NCBI GenBank assembly: GCA_038321755.1
Contig: JBBQFJ010000020.1
Coordinates: 1-30,486 of the forward strand
Source: JALHSW01 sp038321755
GTDB taxonomy: Bacteria; Actinomycetota; Acidimicrobiia; IMCC26256; PALSA-555
DNA: 30,486 bases
Direction: 5' to 3'
A program made the position numbers and the translations under genes. Each line of letters starts with the position of its first letter. Within the stretch, counting starts at the first letter, position 1. Positions 7,086-15,267 of the stretch are shown piece by piece. The notes beneath the pieces are model-generated. The model saw only the letters and a program-made list of their open reading frames with translations, was not told where the DNA came from and searched no databases.

Positions 7086-7287
7086 GCTGCCGGCAACCAC
7101 AACGGCGGATCGATCCTGGTCGGCCCCGACGACTTGCTCTACGTGGAGCTCGCTCACCCGCTCGGGCTCGACGACGAACCGCGGCCTCGGGGTGTCGGTC
7201 AGCTCGCCCGCATGGTTCGGTGAGGACATCAACGGCGAGCTCTACGTGCTCTCGCTGAGCAGCGGCGTCTACAAGATCAATCCCTGA
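7086..7287 (+). pseudogene. Remnant of PQQ-dependent sugar dehydrogenase (glucose/sorbosone dehydrogenase family)
   Basis: Two short pieces of one beta-propeller family lie in different frames about 100 nt apart. From 7086, AGNHNGGSILVGPDDLLYVEL matches the HNGG-FGPDG-LYV segment in the middle of soluble PQQ-type glucose/sorbosone dehydrogenases; the frame then runs into TGA near 7232. In another frame, WFGEDINGELYVLSLSSG ending YKINP and a TGA at 7285-7287 matches their extreme C-terminus. Complete enzymes have hundreds of residues before and between these blocks, so this is a frameshifted relic with a large internal deletion. No intact start or signal peptide remains. It marks a decayed border between the RiPP operon and the next glycan gene. 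Confidence 0.6.
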
Positions 7288-7318
7288 CGCTGCCCCACCT
7301 CACTCGGAGGGGGACTGT

Positions 7319-7324
7319 TAGCGT
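7319..7324 (+). promoter_or_regulatory. Candidate -10 box upstream of GT-C gene
   Basis: TAGCGT, 25 nt before the GTG at 7350, would give a short leader containing the G-rich stretch GGTGGGGGCC, which may serve as ribosome binding site. No -35 box was recognised. Confidence 0.25.
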
Positions 7325-7349
7325 CCTGCGCGGTGGGGGCCGGCACTCG

Positions 7350-8987
7350 GTGACAGAACTCGTCGAAGGGCAGCGCACCCAGCGCCCGGAGCGACGGTGG
7401 CGCCGACCGGGCGCGGGGCTCCCGCTACTGATCGGCGCGATCACCCTCGGCGCACTGCTGCTCCGGATCCCGTCGTTCCGCGATCCGTTGTTCGGCGACG
7501 AGATCTCGACGCACTTCATCGTCGTCGGCAACGGACTCGGTCGGGTCATGCGGCTCGTCCACAGCAACCAGGAAGAGAGCCCGCCGCTGTTCTTCGCGCT
7601 CGCTTGGGCGACGAAAGGATTGCTCGGGAACGCGAGTCAGTCGATCCGCATCGTCTCGCTCCTGGCCGGCGTCGCGCTGGTCCCGCTGACGTTCGTCCTC
7701 GGCATGCGAACCGTGGGGAAGCGCGCGGCCCTCGTCGGCGCGGTCTGCGTCGCGCTGGCTCCCCACATGATCTTCTATTCGACCGAAGCACGCGCGTACA
7801 TGCTCGTGACGTTCTTCGCGCTGTTGTCCACGCTCGCCCTGCTGCGCGCGCTCGACTCCGACCACCTCGGGTGGTGGGTCGCGTACGGCGCGTTCACGTG
7901 CGCGGCCTTCTACAGCCACTACACCGTGATCTTCCTCCTCGTGGCCCAGTTCGCGTGGGCGATGTGGACCCAGCCCAAGGCGCGCTGGCGGATCCTCGCG
8001 GCGAACGTGTTGGCCGCACTCGCGGTGCTGCCCTGGCTCGGAGGGCTTCGGGAGGACCTGAACGGGCCGAACTATCTCGAGCCGTTCAGCTTCAAGGTCC
8101 TCGGACGCGAGCTCGAGGGTCTGTGGATCGGACATCCGGTCATCCCGATCTCGCACATGCCCGGCCGCGTCGGGCTCGCACTCGCCGTGCTCGGGGTAGC
8201 GGTCGGAATCGTGGGTCTCGTCCTGCGGAAGCGCGGAGGAGCACCGCCGCGGTGGCGAGTGCCGCCGCTCACCGCGTTGATCGTCGTGCTCTCGATCGCC
8301 CCGGCCGTGTTGCTCACGGTGCAGAGCGTCGTGGCGACGAGCATCGTGGACGGGAGGAACCTCACGTCGTCGTGGCCCGGGCTCGCACTCCTCATCGGTG
8401 CCATCGTGACGAGCCCGGCGAAGCCGCTGCGCGTGGTCGCCGTCACCCTCACGCTCGCGGCGTTCACCATCGGTGCGGTGAAGATGGTCGGATCCGACGC
8501 GCAGCGCCCCGACATCGATGCGGCCGTGGACTTCGTCCATCGCGAAGCGCAGCCGGGGGATCCGGTCGTGAACCTCCCGTTCTTCGCCAATCCGCTGTCG
8601 GACCTCGACGTTGCGCTCGCCGACGCCGGGGAGTCGGACCGCTACCCGCTGCTGCGCCTGGGTGTCCCGAAGCTCTCCCGGCAGCTGCCGTCCCTGAGCG
8701 GGTCGGACCCGCAGCCGGATCCGCTGCTGCCGGTGACCCCGCCGGACAAGATCGCACGCAAGGCCGTCGCGCTCGCGCGACACGGCAAGATCTTCCTCGT
8801 GATGGCCGGGGGCGCCGATCCCGAGCTCGTGCTGCACGGGTCCGCCGGCACGCCGGTGGGCATGTTCGTCGACGCGCTGCCGTCACGCTTCAAGATGGTC
8901 GACCACGTGACCTACCCCGGCCTGTCGGGGCTCCTGCCCGTCTCGGTGTACGTGTTCGAGGACCGGGCCTCGACCGGAGGGTCCTGA
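7350..8987 (+). CDS. GT-C membrane glycosyltransferase (GT39/ArnT-like)
   Basis: A 545-residue polytopic membrane protein of the GT-C superfamily (PMT_2/ArnT-like), which transfers sugars from polyprenyl-phosphate donors on the outer face of the membrane. The first helix (LLIGAITLGALLLRI) is followed by a loop with LFGDEISTHF; D50-E51 is the usual GT-C catalytic acidic pair. STEARAYML resembles the loop motif of this family, and about ten hydrophobic segments follow up to about residue 375. The last 170 residues are soluble and probably extracytoplasmic. The start is GTG 7350; nothing upstream is better placed. Only 6 nt separate it from the downstream sugar reductase, so the two form an operon. 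The acceptor is unknown: glycan, lipid or protein. Confidence 0.8.
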   Translation: MTELVEGQRTQRPERRWRRPGAGLPLLIGAITLGALLLRIPSFRDPLFGDEISTHFIVVGNGLGRVMRLVHSNQEESPPLFFALAWATKGLLGNASQSIRIVSLLAGVALVPLTFVLGMRTVGKRAALVGAVCVALAPHMIFYSTEARAYMLVTFFALLSTLALLRALDSDHLGWWVAYGAFTCAAFYSHYTVIFLLVAQFAWAMWTQPKARWRILAANVLAALAVLPWLGGLREDLNGPNYLEPFSFKVLGRELEGLWIGHPVIPISHMPGRVGLALAVLGVAVGIVGLVLRKRGGAPPRWRVPPLTALIVVLSIAPAVLLTVQSVVATSIVDGRNLTSSWPGLALLIGAIVTSPAKPLRVVAVTLTLAAFTIGAVKMVGSDAQRPDIDAAVDFVHREAQPGDPVVNLPFFANPLSDLDVALADAGESDRYPLLRLGVPKLSRQLPSLSGSDPQPDPLLPVTPPDKIARKAVALARHGKIFLVMAGGADPELVLHGSAGTPVGMFVDALPSRFKMVDHVTYPGLSGLLPVSVYVFEDRASTGGS

Positions 8988-8993
8988 GGCGCC

Positions 8994-9839
8994 GTGCGGC
9001 TGTTGATCCTCGGTACCGACGGGATGCTCGGCTCCGACGCACTCCGGCTGCTCGGAGGGTCAAATGCCGCGACGGCGGAAGTCGTGGGGACGACCCGACA
9101 CCCGGAGGTCGCGAGCGCGCGTCCGGCGGACGTGCTCCTCCTCCCGGATGTCCGTGCGTTCGACGCCGTGGAGGCGGTGCTCGACCGCGCGAGACCGGAG
9201 GTCGTCCTCAACTGCGTGGCGGTGCTCGACGGGCGCCCGGGGGAGCGCGACGCGCTGCGACCGGTGAACTCCGAGTTCCCCCTCCGACTGGCGCGCGCAG
9301 CGACCGACCGAGGCGCACGCGTGATCCACATCAGCACCGACGGTGTATTCTCGGGACGACACGGGCCCTACGGCGAGCGTGCGACGCCGCATCCGATCGA
9401 CGCCTACGGCGAGTCGAAGCTCGCGGGCGAGCTCCGTGGTCCGCCCCACCTGACGGTGCGGACCTCGATCATCGGGCGGAGCCCGTCGCGCGCGGGACTG
9501 CTCGACTGGGCGGCCGAGCAGCGCGGCGGCGTCGTGCACGGGTTCGCCAACGCGCAGTGGAGCGGAGTGACCACGTCGGAGCTCGTTCGTCTCCTCGAGC
9601 CACAGCTGGTAGGCGGCGCGGCCGGAACGGTGATGACCGGGCTCGCCCACGTGGTGTCGGACGGCGTCAGCAAGGCCGAGCTCCTCCGCCGGGTCAGCGC
9701 GGCCTTCGGTCTCGACCTCGACGTCGTCGACGTCGCCGAGCCGGTGATCGATCGACGGCTCGTGAGCGACCGGGAGGACGCACTCCGCGCCCGGCCGCTC
9801 GATGAGCAGCTCGCGGCGCTCGCTAGCGGTGGAACGTGA
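8994..9839 (+). CDS. dTDP-4-dehydrorhamnose reductase-like (RmlD-type) sugar reductase
   Basis: A 281-residue extended short-chain dehydrogenase/reductase resembling RmlD, which reduces the 4-keto group of a nucleotide-linked 6-deoxyhexose with NAD(P)H. GTDGMLGSD (7-15) is the dinucleotide-binding turn, STDGVFSG (114-121) is the RmlD version of the STDYVFDG strand, and Y138-GES-K142 is the catalytic YxxxK. Its start is GTG 8994, 6 nt after the GT-C gene. Its end overlaps the convergent C-methyltransferase by 17 nt. With the epimerase, cupin and C-methyltransferase of the facing operon, it could finish synthesis of a branched 6-deoxysugar. The neighbours contain no RmlA or RmlB, so these may be encoded elsewhere. 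Confidence 0.75.
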   Translation: MRLLILGTDGMLGSDALRLLGGSNAATAEVVGTTRHPEVASARPADVLLLPDVRAFDAVEAVLDRARPEVVLNCVAVLDGRPGERDALRPVNSEFPLRLARAATDRGARVIHISTDGVFSGRHGPYGERATPHPIDAYGESKLAGELRGPPHLTVRTSIIGRSPSRAGLLDWAAEQRGGVVHGFANAQWSGVTTSELVRLLEPQLVGGAAGTVMTGLAHVVSDGVSKAELLRRVSAAFGLDLDVVDVAEPVIDRRLVSDREDALRARPLDEQLAALASGGT

Positions 9840-11016
9840 GCTCGGGCAGCGGCGTCGACCAGATGCCGCGGTACCACTCCTCGTTTCGCCGGATCCCGTC
9901 GAGGTAGTTCCACGCGGTCACGAGGACATAATCGGGGTTCGCGGCGCGGAAGGCCTCCGGCGAGACGATCGGCGTGTGCGTTCCGGGCATGAGCTTGCCC
10001 GCCCGCAGTGGCGACGCGTCGACGACGCCGCGGAGGTAGTCCATGTGGCACGCGTTCACCCACATCGTGGCCTTGCCTGCCGCTCCGTACGCCCAGATGG
10101 ATGCCGAGCGCGAGAGACGCTCGAACGTCGTGGCGAGGATCTCGATCGACCGACCGGAGTCCCGCGCGAACTGACGCCACCGCTCGATGTCGTCGAGCCC
10201 GATCGACGATTCCCACCGGACGAGCTCGTCGACCGCCGGCGCCGCCGTTCGATCGGCGTCGAGGCTCGCGACCACGCGCACCGATCCACCGTGCATCGGG
10301 ATCCGCTCGGCGTCGATCACGTGGAAGCCGTGGCTCGCGAGGAGCCGTCGGATCGTGCTCACTGAATAGAAGGTGAGGTGCTCGTGGTACAGCGTGTCCC
10401 ACTGGAGCTTCTCGAGAAGGTCGCCGGCGTACATCATCTCGAGTGCGAGCAGTCCGTCGTCTTGCAACGCGAGTCGCGCGGCGTCAAGGAGGATGGTGGG
10501 GTCCGCGTTGTGCGCGAACACGTTGCTCCCGGTGACGATGTCGGCCGCGCCGTGCTCGGAGCGGATGTCGCGGGCGAGCTCGGGCGTGAACGCGCCGGTG
10601 AGCACGTCGTGGCCCCGGCTCCGCGCGAGCGCGGTGATGTTGTCCGACCGATCGACACCGATGCCCCGGATGCCGAGCTTCGTCAGCGGATCGATCAGCA
10701 CGCCGTCGTTCGCACCGAACTCCACGACGAACGACGGGTCGAATCGGTCCTGGAGCCAGGATGCATACCCGGAGAAGTGCTCCACGAGCGCAGGAACGGT
10801 CGTCGCGGAGAACGAGTAGTCCTGGAACAGCACGTCGGGATCGACGGGATCGACGATCTGGACGAGACAGCAGTCCGCGCAGATGTCGATGCGCAGCCCG
10901 TAGGTGCCTTCGGCACCGAGATCCTGCTCGGGGTCGAGGAATCCACCGGCGAGCGGCATGCTCCCGAGATCGAGCAGCGCCTCGAGGTGCTCCCCACCGC
11001 ATGCTCGACAGTGCAC
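9823..11016 (-). CDS. NDP-hexose C-methyltransferase (TylC3-like)
   Basis: A 397-residue SAM-dependent methyltransferase of the type that adds a branch methyl to a 4-keto nucleotide sugar (TylC3/TcaB9-like). The N-terminal zinc-binding domain is visible: CRAC (C3, C6) and CADC (C46, C49). VEFGANDG (98-105) is the SAM motif I, GSNVFAHNAD follows, and LYHEHLTFYS carries the family's conserved YHEH. The C-terminal domain includes WAYGAAGKATMW, matching the GYGAxxKG loop of relatives. The start is GTG 11016, supported by AAGGAGG 8 nt upstream; the frame continues much further upstream without meaning. It is the last gene of the minus-strand sugar operon, 17 nt after a GT2 gene, and its 3' end overlaps the convergent RmlD-like gene. 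Confidence 0.88.
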   Translation of the reverse strand: MHCRACGGEHLEALLDLGSMPLAGGFLDPEQDLGAEGTYGLRIDICADCCLVQIVDPVDPDVLFQDYSFSATTVPALVEHFSGYASWLQDRFDPSFVVEFGANDGVLIDPLTKLGIRGIGVDRSDNITALARSRGHDVLTGAFTPELARDIRSEHGAADIVTGSNVFAHNADPTILLDAARLALQDDGLLALEMMYAGDLLEKLQWDTLYHEHLTFYSVSTIRRLLASHGFHVIDAERIPMHGGSVRVVASLDADRTAAPAVDELVRWESSIGLDDIERWRQFARDSGRSIEILATTFERLSRSASIWAYGAAGKATMWVNACHMDYLRGVVDASPLRAGKLMPGTHTPIVSPEAFRAANPDYVLVTAWNYLDGIRRNEEWYRGIWSTPLPELTFHR

Positions 11017-11033
11017 TCCGCGCGCCTCCTTGG

Positions 11034-11807
11034 TCAGCGCTTCGCTCCGCGCCGATGCGGGAGCCGCCACCACGCAGCGTAGATGGGATACCTCGCGTAC
11101 CGACGAAGGAGCGGCAGCGAGTAGGCGAACGCCGAACCGCGTTGCGAGGCACTGCGGGTCCGCAGCGTCGTCGGTACGTCGGCGCCGCGCAGGCCGTGGC
11201 GCTGCGCCCAGTACCACTCCTCCATGATGATCGCGAAGTCCGGCTCCTCGAGCGGAAGCGCGAGGAAGGCGTCCGTGCGGATCGCGCGGAAGCCGTTCGT
11301 GACGTCTCGGTGTGGGCTCCCCGAAGCCACGCGCGCGAACAGGTTGCCGGCGCGGGAGGCGACGCGCCGTGCGATCGGCACGCCCTCGACGGATGTGCCG
11401 GGTCCGTACCGCGTCGCCTTGAGGACGTCGACCTCGAGAGTCATCCGCTCGACGAACCGGGCGATGTGCTCCGGTGGGTTCGTCAGGTCGCTGTCCATGA
11501 ACAGCACCCACTCGAACCTGAGCTCCCCCGCACGAGCCGCGCCGGTTCGCAGCGCCGCGCCGTACCCACGGTTCTGCCCGTGGCTCAGCACCTCGAAGAC
11601 CGTCCCGGGGAGCGTGGTGATCGCTTGCAGCGACGCGAGCGTGTCGTCGACGCTGCCGTCGTCGACCATGAGCAGCGCAGATCGGCAGTCGAGAGCGGCG
11701 AGGGCCCGGAGCACCTCGCGCGCTCCGGTGCCCGCTGCAGCTCCCTCGTTGAACACGGGGATCACCACCGCGACCGACGTGGCGATCCCCGTGCCGGGGG
11801 CAGTCAT
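11034..11807 (-). CDS. Glycosyltransferase family 2
   Basis: A 257-residue GT-A glycosyltransferase of family 2 (DPM1-like branch), without obvious membrane helices. AVVIPVFNEG opens the fold, LLMVDDGSVDDT is the nucleotide-binding DDGS, LFMDSDLTNPP is the metal-binding DxD, and TNGFRAIRTDAF is the acceptor-side motif common to polyprenol-phosphate and cell-surface glycosyltransferases. The ATG at 11807 overlaps the stop of the upstream epimerase as ATGA, giving translational coupling. It probably transfers the sugar made by the surrounding genes, either to a polyprenyl phosphate or to a growing glycan. Confidence 0.85.
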   Translation of the reverse strand: MTAPGTGIATSVAVVIPVFNEGAAAGTGAREVLRALAALDCRSALLMVDDGSVDDTLASLQAITTLPGTVFEVLSHGQNRGYGAALRTGAARAGELRFEWVLFMDSDLTNPPEHIARFVERMTLEVDVLKATRYGPGTSVEGVPIARRVASRAGNLFARVASGSPHRDVTNGFRAIRTDAFLALPLEEPDFAIIMEEWYWAQRHGLRGADVPTTLRTRSASQRGSAFAYSLPLLRRYARYPIYAAWWRLPHRRGAKR

Positions 11808-13003
11808 CCTCCGGCGAGCCCGTCACCCTGGTGGGAGCGAGCCACTGGCGCAGTGAGGTGGTGGCGCTCGGTGAGATGTCCGCGGAAGCGATCCTCATCG
11901 AGTCGCGCGAGCAGATCGTCGACGATGCGCTCCGCCGCGTGGCCATCGCCGAGTCCGTGCTCCCACGTTGCGCCGACGAGAGCCTCGAGCTTCGAGAACA
12001 CGACGTCGGCCGGGTACGCGTCCGGCTCCGACGGGTCGAACTTCACGCTCGATCCGCAGTCGTACACCTGCGGACGCTCGGTGGCGCGCCGCATCTGGAG
12101 TGACGGGACCTGGAGCACTGCCGTCTCCTCCACCACGGTGCCCGAGTCGGTGATCACACCACGAGCGTTCACCATCAGGGCGAGCATCTCGTCGTAGCCG
12201 ATGGGGTCGACCATCTCGACGTTGGCGGGGAGCTCGAGCTCGAAGCGCTCGAGCGTCTTCTGCGTGCGGTAGCTCGCGGGGAAGTAGATGGGTCGATCCG
12301 TCGCGCCGATGAGATCCAGGATCGCGCTGAGCGGCGCGCGCTCTTCGACGTTCTCGCGCCGATGACAGGTCATCAGGTAGTACTCGCCAGCCGTGAGGTT
12401 CCGCTTGGCGAGAAGCCCGTCGTCGACCATGGCCTGGAAGTAGTCGGGGCGGTCGAAGTAGTAGTGGTTCAGCACGTCGACGATCAGGTTCTGCACGACG
12501 ACGATGTTGTCGGGGTTGAGGCCCTCCGCGACACCTTGCGCTTTGTACTCGTCGAAGTACGTGTAGATGACGTCCGCAAGGTGATCGATGACGGTTCGGT
12601 ACTTCTCCTCGGGCATGCGCCAGTCGTAAGAACGCATGCAACCCTCGATGTGCACGATCGGGACGTTGAGCTGCGCGGCAGCCAACGAGCCCATCACGGT
12701 GTTCGTGTCGCCCAGGAAGACGACTGCGCTCGGCTCGAGCTCCGAGAGGACCGGGGAGAGCTTGGCGATCACGGCCGACACGGTCTCGGCATCGCTCGAG
12801 CCGGAAGCGCCGAGCTCGATTGCCGGCGGCTCGATGTCGAGCTCGCGGAGGAAGACGTCCTTGAGGCTGTCGGAGTAGTGCTGGCCCGACCAGATGAACA
12901 CGATGTCCTCTGATCGTCGAGCCTGCAGACCTCGGAGCACGAGGCTGGCCCGGATGAGGTCCGGGCGGATGCCGAGCACGACGGCGAGCTTGCGGTGAGC
13001 CAT
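11804..13003 (-). CDS. UDP-N-acetylglucosamine 2-epimerase-like enzyme (WecB family)
   Basis: A 399-residue GT-B-fold enzyme of the non-hydrolysing UDP-GlcNAc 2-epimerase family, which interconverts UDP-GlcNAc and UDP-ManNAc. The catalytic landmarks are present: D109 in GDTNTVMGS, E130 in HIEGCMRS, E142 in MPEEK, H214 in TCHRREN, and DSGTVVEE (286-293) in the UDP-binding site. Several are altered from the usual HVEAGLRS and DSGGIQEE, so the substrate may be a variant such as a di-amino or branched sugar. The ATG at 13003 has GAGGA 9 nt upstream; an upstream in-frame TTG at 13012 is less likely. It sits 12 nt after a GT2 gene and overlaps the next GT2 start. Confidence 0.82.
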   Translation of the reverse strand: MAHRKLAVVLGIRPDLIRASLVLRGLQARRSEDIVFIWSGQHYSDSLKDVFLRELDIEPPAIELGASGSSDAETVSAVIAKLSPVLSELEPSAVVFLGDTNTVMGSLAAAQLNVPIVHIEGCMRSYDWRMPEEKYRTVIDHLADVIYTYFDEYKAQGVAEGLNPDNIVVVQNLIVDVLNHYYFDRPDYFQAMVDDGLLAKRNLTAGEYYLMTCHRRENVEERAPLSAILDLIGATDRPIYFPASYRTQKTLERFELELPANVEMVDPIGYDEMLALMVNARGVITDSGTVVEETAVLQVPSLQMRRATERPQVYDCGSSVKFDPSEPDAYPADVVFSKLEALVGATWEHGLGDGHAAERIVDDLLARLDEDRFRGHLTERHHLTAPVARSHQGDGLAGG

Positions 13004-13015
13004 GGGTGTCAATCC

Positions 13016-13747
13016 TCAATACCAGGGAAGGCCGAGCCGTTGCAGCGCGGCGCGAACGAGCACGTATGCGTAGCCGGAGATCTCGTGGGGAAGCGCGAAC
13101 TTGGCGGAGACCTCACCGGGGACGCCCTCGGGCTGCCCGGCGACGAATCCCAGCTCTCCGCCAGAGAGCAAGACCTTGAAGGTGATCTCGGGGCACACGC
13201 TGAAGCGATTGGAGCTGAGCCCGAGCGCCTGGATGTACTTGCGGTCGAAGGCGCGGAAGCCGTTCGTGCTGTCGGAGATCTCTGCGCCGAGCCCGACGTG
13301 CACGGCTTTGCGGTACACCGACTGGTACCAACGGAAGCGCCGGGAGACACGGGTCGCGGCGTCTCCGTAGCGCGAGCAGATGACGAGCTGCTTGCCAGCG
13401 CGGAGCTCGCGCACCATGTCGGGCAGCACGTCGACGGGGTCGGTGCCGTCGGCGGCGACGAGCGCGCAGAAGCGACCGGTCGAGTAGGCGAGGCCGTAGC
13501 GGACCATTGATCCGTATCCGAGCGCCGTCTTGCCGGTCGCTCGGACGAGCACCCGTCCGTGGAGGAGTGAGTACTCGTCGACGAGCTCGGACGCGACATC
13601 GACGGTGTGATCGGTGCTCCCGCCGTCGACGAGCACGATCTCGGTCGCGATGCCGGATTGGCCTGCGACCGCGTGGAGCCGTTCGACAGTGATCGGCAGG
13701 AGTGGCGCATCGTTCAGCGTCGGGATGATCACGCTCAGCTCGTACAT
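13016..13747 (-). CDS. Glycosyltransferase family 2
   Basis: A 243-residue GT-A family 2 glycosyltransferase. LSVIIPTLNDA opens the fold, VLVDGGSTDHT stands in place of the usual DDGS (DGGS here), VAADGTDP is the DxD-equivalent, and STNGFRAFDRKY is the acceptor-side motif. It resembles its operon partner at 11034-11807 in layout, suggesting consecutive sugar transfers. The ATG at 13747 is chosen because the fold starts at once and it lies just 4 nt after the cupin stop. The C-terminus is soluble; no membrane anchor is seen. Donor and acceptor are unknown. Confidence 0.83.
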   Translation of the reverse strand: MYELSVIIPTLNDAPLLPITVERLHAVAGQSGIATEIVLVDGGSTDHTVDVASELVDEYSLLHGRVLVRATGKTALGYGSMVRYGLAYSTGRFCALVAADGTDPVDVLPDMVRELRAGKQLVICSRYGDAATRVSRRFRWYQSVYRKAVHVGLGAEISDSTNGFRAFDRKYIQALGLSSNRFSVCPEITFKVLLSGGELGFVAGQPEGVPGEVSAKFALPHEISGYAYVLVRAALQRLGLPWY

Positions 13748-13751
13748 CGAC

Positions 13752-14195
13752 TCAGCGCTCTTCGACCGTCCACGGGTCCCAGTGCCGCGAGCCGAACCGG
13801 TAGTCGTCGGCGCTCGACTCCTCGACGGTGCTCGTCGAGAAGAACATGAGCGCCGCGTCTTCGGTGAGCGACATGAAGCCGTTCGCGAATCCAGGCGGGA
13901 TCTCCAGCACCGCGGGCTTCTCGGCACTGAGCACGAAGCGGTGCACCAACGCGTCCGGCGAAGGATGCTCCCAGTCGTCGATCGCGACGCAGCAGACGAG
14001 CGCGGCGCCCGCGGTTGGCAGGACGAACTTCCCCTCGTGACGGTGTCCGTGCCAGGCCCGCACGAATCCCTGCGAGTGGTTGCGAACGATGTAGCACCGC
14101 TTCACCTCGTCGAACCCGAACGCGTTCACGAACGACACGCTGCCGCGATCGTCGACCGCGTGCCCGCCTTCGATCAGTCGGGGTTCGGTCGTCAT
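13752..14195 (-). CDS. RmlC-like cupin sugar epimerase/isomerase
   Basis: A 147-residue single-domain cupin similar to the dTDP-4-dehydrorhamnose 3,5-epimerase family and to shorter sugar-epimerase homologs. DDRGSVSFVN opens the barrel, VKRCYIVRNHSQGFVRAWHGHRHE carries the RmlC-like H-x-H region (split here as VRNHSQG and RAWHGH), and IPPGFANGFMSL matches the PPGFAHGF strand of RmlC. At 147 residues it lacks the C-terminal extension of classical RmlC (about 185), so either 3- or 5-epimerisation, or ketoisomerisation, is possible. ATG 14195 overlaps the stop of the upstream epimerase as ATGA. It should act on the keto-sugar made by that neighbour. Confidence 0.78.
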   Translation of the reverse strand: MTTEPRLIEGGHAVDDRGSVSFVNAFGFDEVKRCYIVRNHSQGFVRAWHGHRHEGKFVLPTAGAALVCCVAIDDWEHPSPDALVHRFVLSAEKPAVLEIPPGFANGFMSLTEDAALMFFSTSTVEESSADDYRFGSRHWDPWTVEER

Positions 14196-15193
14196 GACGT
14201 TCGCCGGCGTGTGAGCTGGTGTGCGACGTGGACCTCGCTCCCGAGCGGCGAGACCTCGGGCACGAGGTAGGGACGCAGTGATTCCACGTTCGAGAACCGA
14301 GCAGAGCTGAGGTCGCGGACGCGCCCTTCCTCGATCAACGCCTTGACCTGACCGATGCCGTCATCCACCGAGTATGTCGGGGAAAAGCCGAGCACGTCAC
14401 GGGCGCGCGCACCGGAGACCCGGTAGTTGCGCGCGTCCTGGAACTTGAGCTCCGTGATGTCGAGCTGCGCTTCGGGAAGCTGCTGCCGGACGCGCTCGGC
14501 GATCTCGAGGATGGTGAGGTTCTCCGCGTGCAGGTTGAAGATCCCGCGATGGGTCGAGTCGATCGCTTGCACGACGGCGTTCGAGACGTCGCGCACGTGG
14601 AGCAGAGGTCGGTACTGACGACCACCGAAGACGCTCATGCGACCGTGCTCCGAGGCGCGGATCGTCAGCGTGTTCACGACGAGGTCGGTCCGGAGGCGCG
14701 AGTAGGTGTCGCCGACGCCGTAGAGCGTCCCGAGCCGGAACACGATCGCGTCACGGTCGAGGAGGTGCTGCTCGGCCTCGAGCTTGGTCTGCGCATAGAG
14801 CGAGAGTGGATTGAGAGGGCTCTCTTCGGTGAGCTCGCCGTCTTGCGCGCCGTACACCGAGCACGTCGACATGAAGATGATGCGCCCGTCGAAGTGCTCG
14901 GCGAGCCAGGCGAGTGAGCCGGCGTTGATCCGCTGCGTGAGGGCTGCGTCCAAGGCGCACGCGGGATCGCCGACCAGCGCGGCGAGCCAGACGACGACAT
15001 CGACGTCGCGGATCGCCCCGGAGAGGAGCGCGACATCGAGGACGTCCCCGTGCACCAACTGGACCGGCTTCAGGTAGAAGTCCTCATAGAGGAGCAGGTC
15101 GTAGACGACGACGTCGTGCCCCTCGTCGATGAGCTGGTCGGTCAACCAGCCACCCACGTATCCCGCCCCGCCCACGACCAAGACGCGCGCCAT
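14192..15193 (-). CDS. NAD-dependent nucleotide-sugar epimerase/dehydratase
   Basis: A 333-residue extended short-chain dehydrogenase of the GalE/RmlB superfamily acting on an NDP-hexose. GGAGYVG (8-14) binds NAD, FMSTCSVYG holds the catalytic Ser/Thr region, and Y133-AQT-K137 is the YxxxK pair. RLGTLYG and the RPLLHVRDV segment are usual for this family. The absence of a clear RmlB-type DE pair next to the Ser/Thr (TCSVYG here) favours an epimerase or reductase over a 4,6-dehydratase, but this is not decisive. The ATG at 15193 begins the Rossmann fold; no ribosome binding site is clear. Its stop overlaps the cupin start by 4 nt, so the two proteins are coupled. Confidence 0.82.
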   Translation of the reverse strand: MARVLVVGGAGYVGGWLTDQLIDEGHDVVVYDLLLYEDFYLKPVQLVHGDVLDVALLSGAIRDVDVVVWLAALVGDPACALDAALTQRINAGSLAWLAEHFDGRIIFMSTCSVYGAQDGELTEESPLNPLSLYAQTKLEAEQHLLDRDAIVFRLGTLYGVGDTYSRLRTDLVVNTLTIRASEHGRMSVFGGRQYRPLLHVRDVSNAVVQAIDSTHRGIFNLHAENLTILEIAERVRQQLPEAQLDITELKFQDARNYRVSGARARDVLGFSPTYSVDDGIGQVKALIEEGRVRDLSSARFSNVESLRPYLVPEVSPLGSEVHVAHQLTRRRTS

Positions 15194-15244
15194 GCAGTTC
15201 CGATCGGCCGAGCGACGAGCAATGTCGGGAGGATCGTACCGTTC

Positions 15245-15261
15245 GGGCCCGCGGTTGGCCC
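15245..15261 (-). terminator. Short hairpin between methyltransferase and epimerase genes
   Basis: GGGCC (15245-15249) and GGCCC (15257-15261) form a 5-bp stem with a 7-nt loop, beginning 7 nt after the methyltransferase stop on the minus strand. It has no T tract, so read-through into the sugar operon is likely. Confidence 0.25.
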
Positions 15262-15267
15262 TTGGCG

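Noticed and set aside
6592..7287. A 231-codon plus-strand frame ending with the dehydrogenase C-terminus
   Set aside because: Only its last 30 or so codons look like a protein family; the rest is antisense to the radical SAM start and the precursor. The end is reported as a pseudogene instead.
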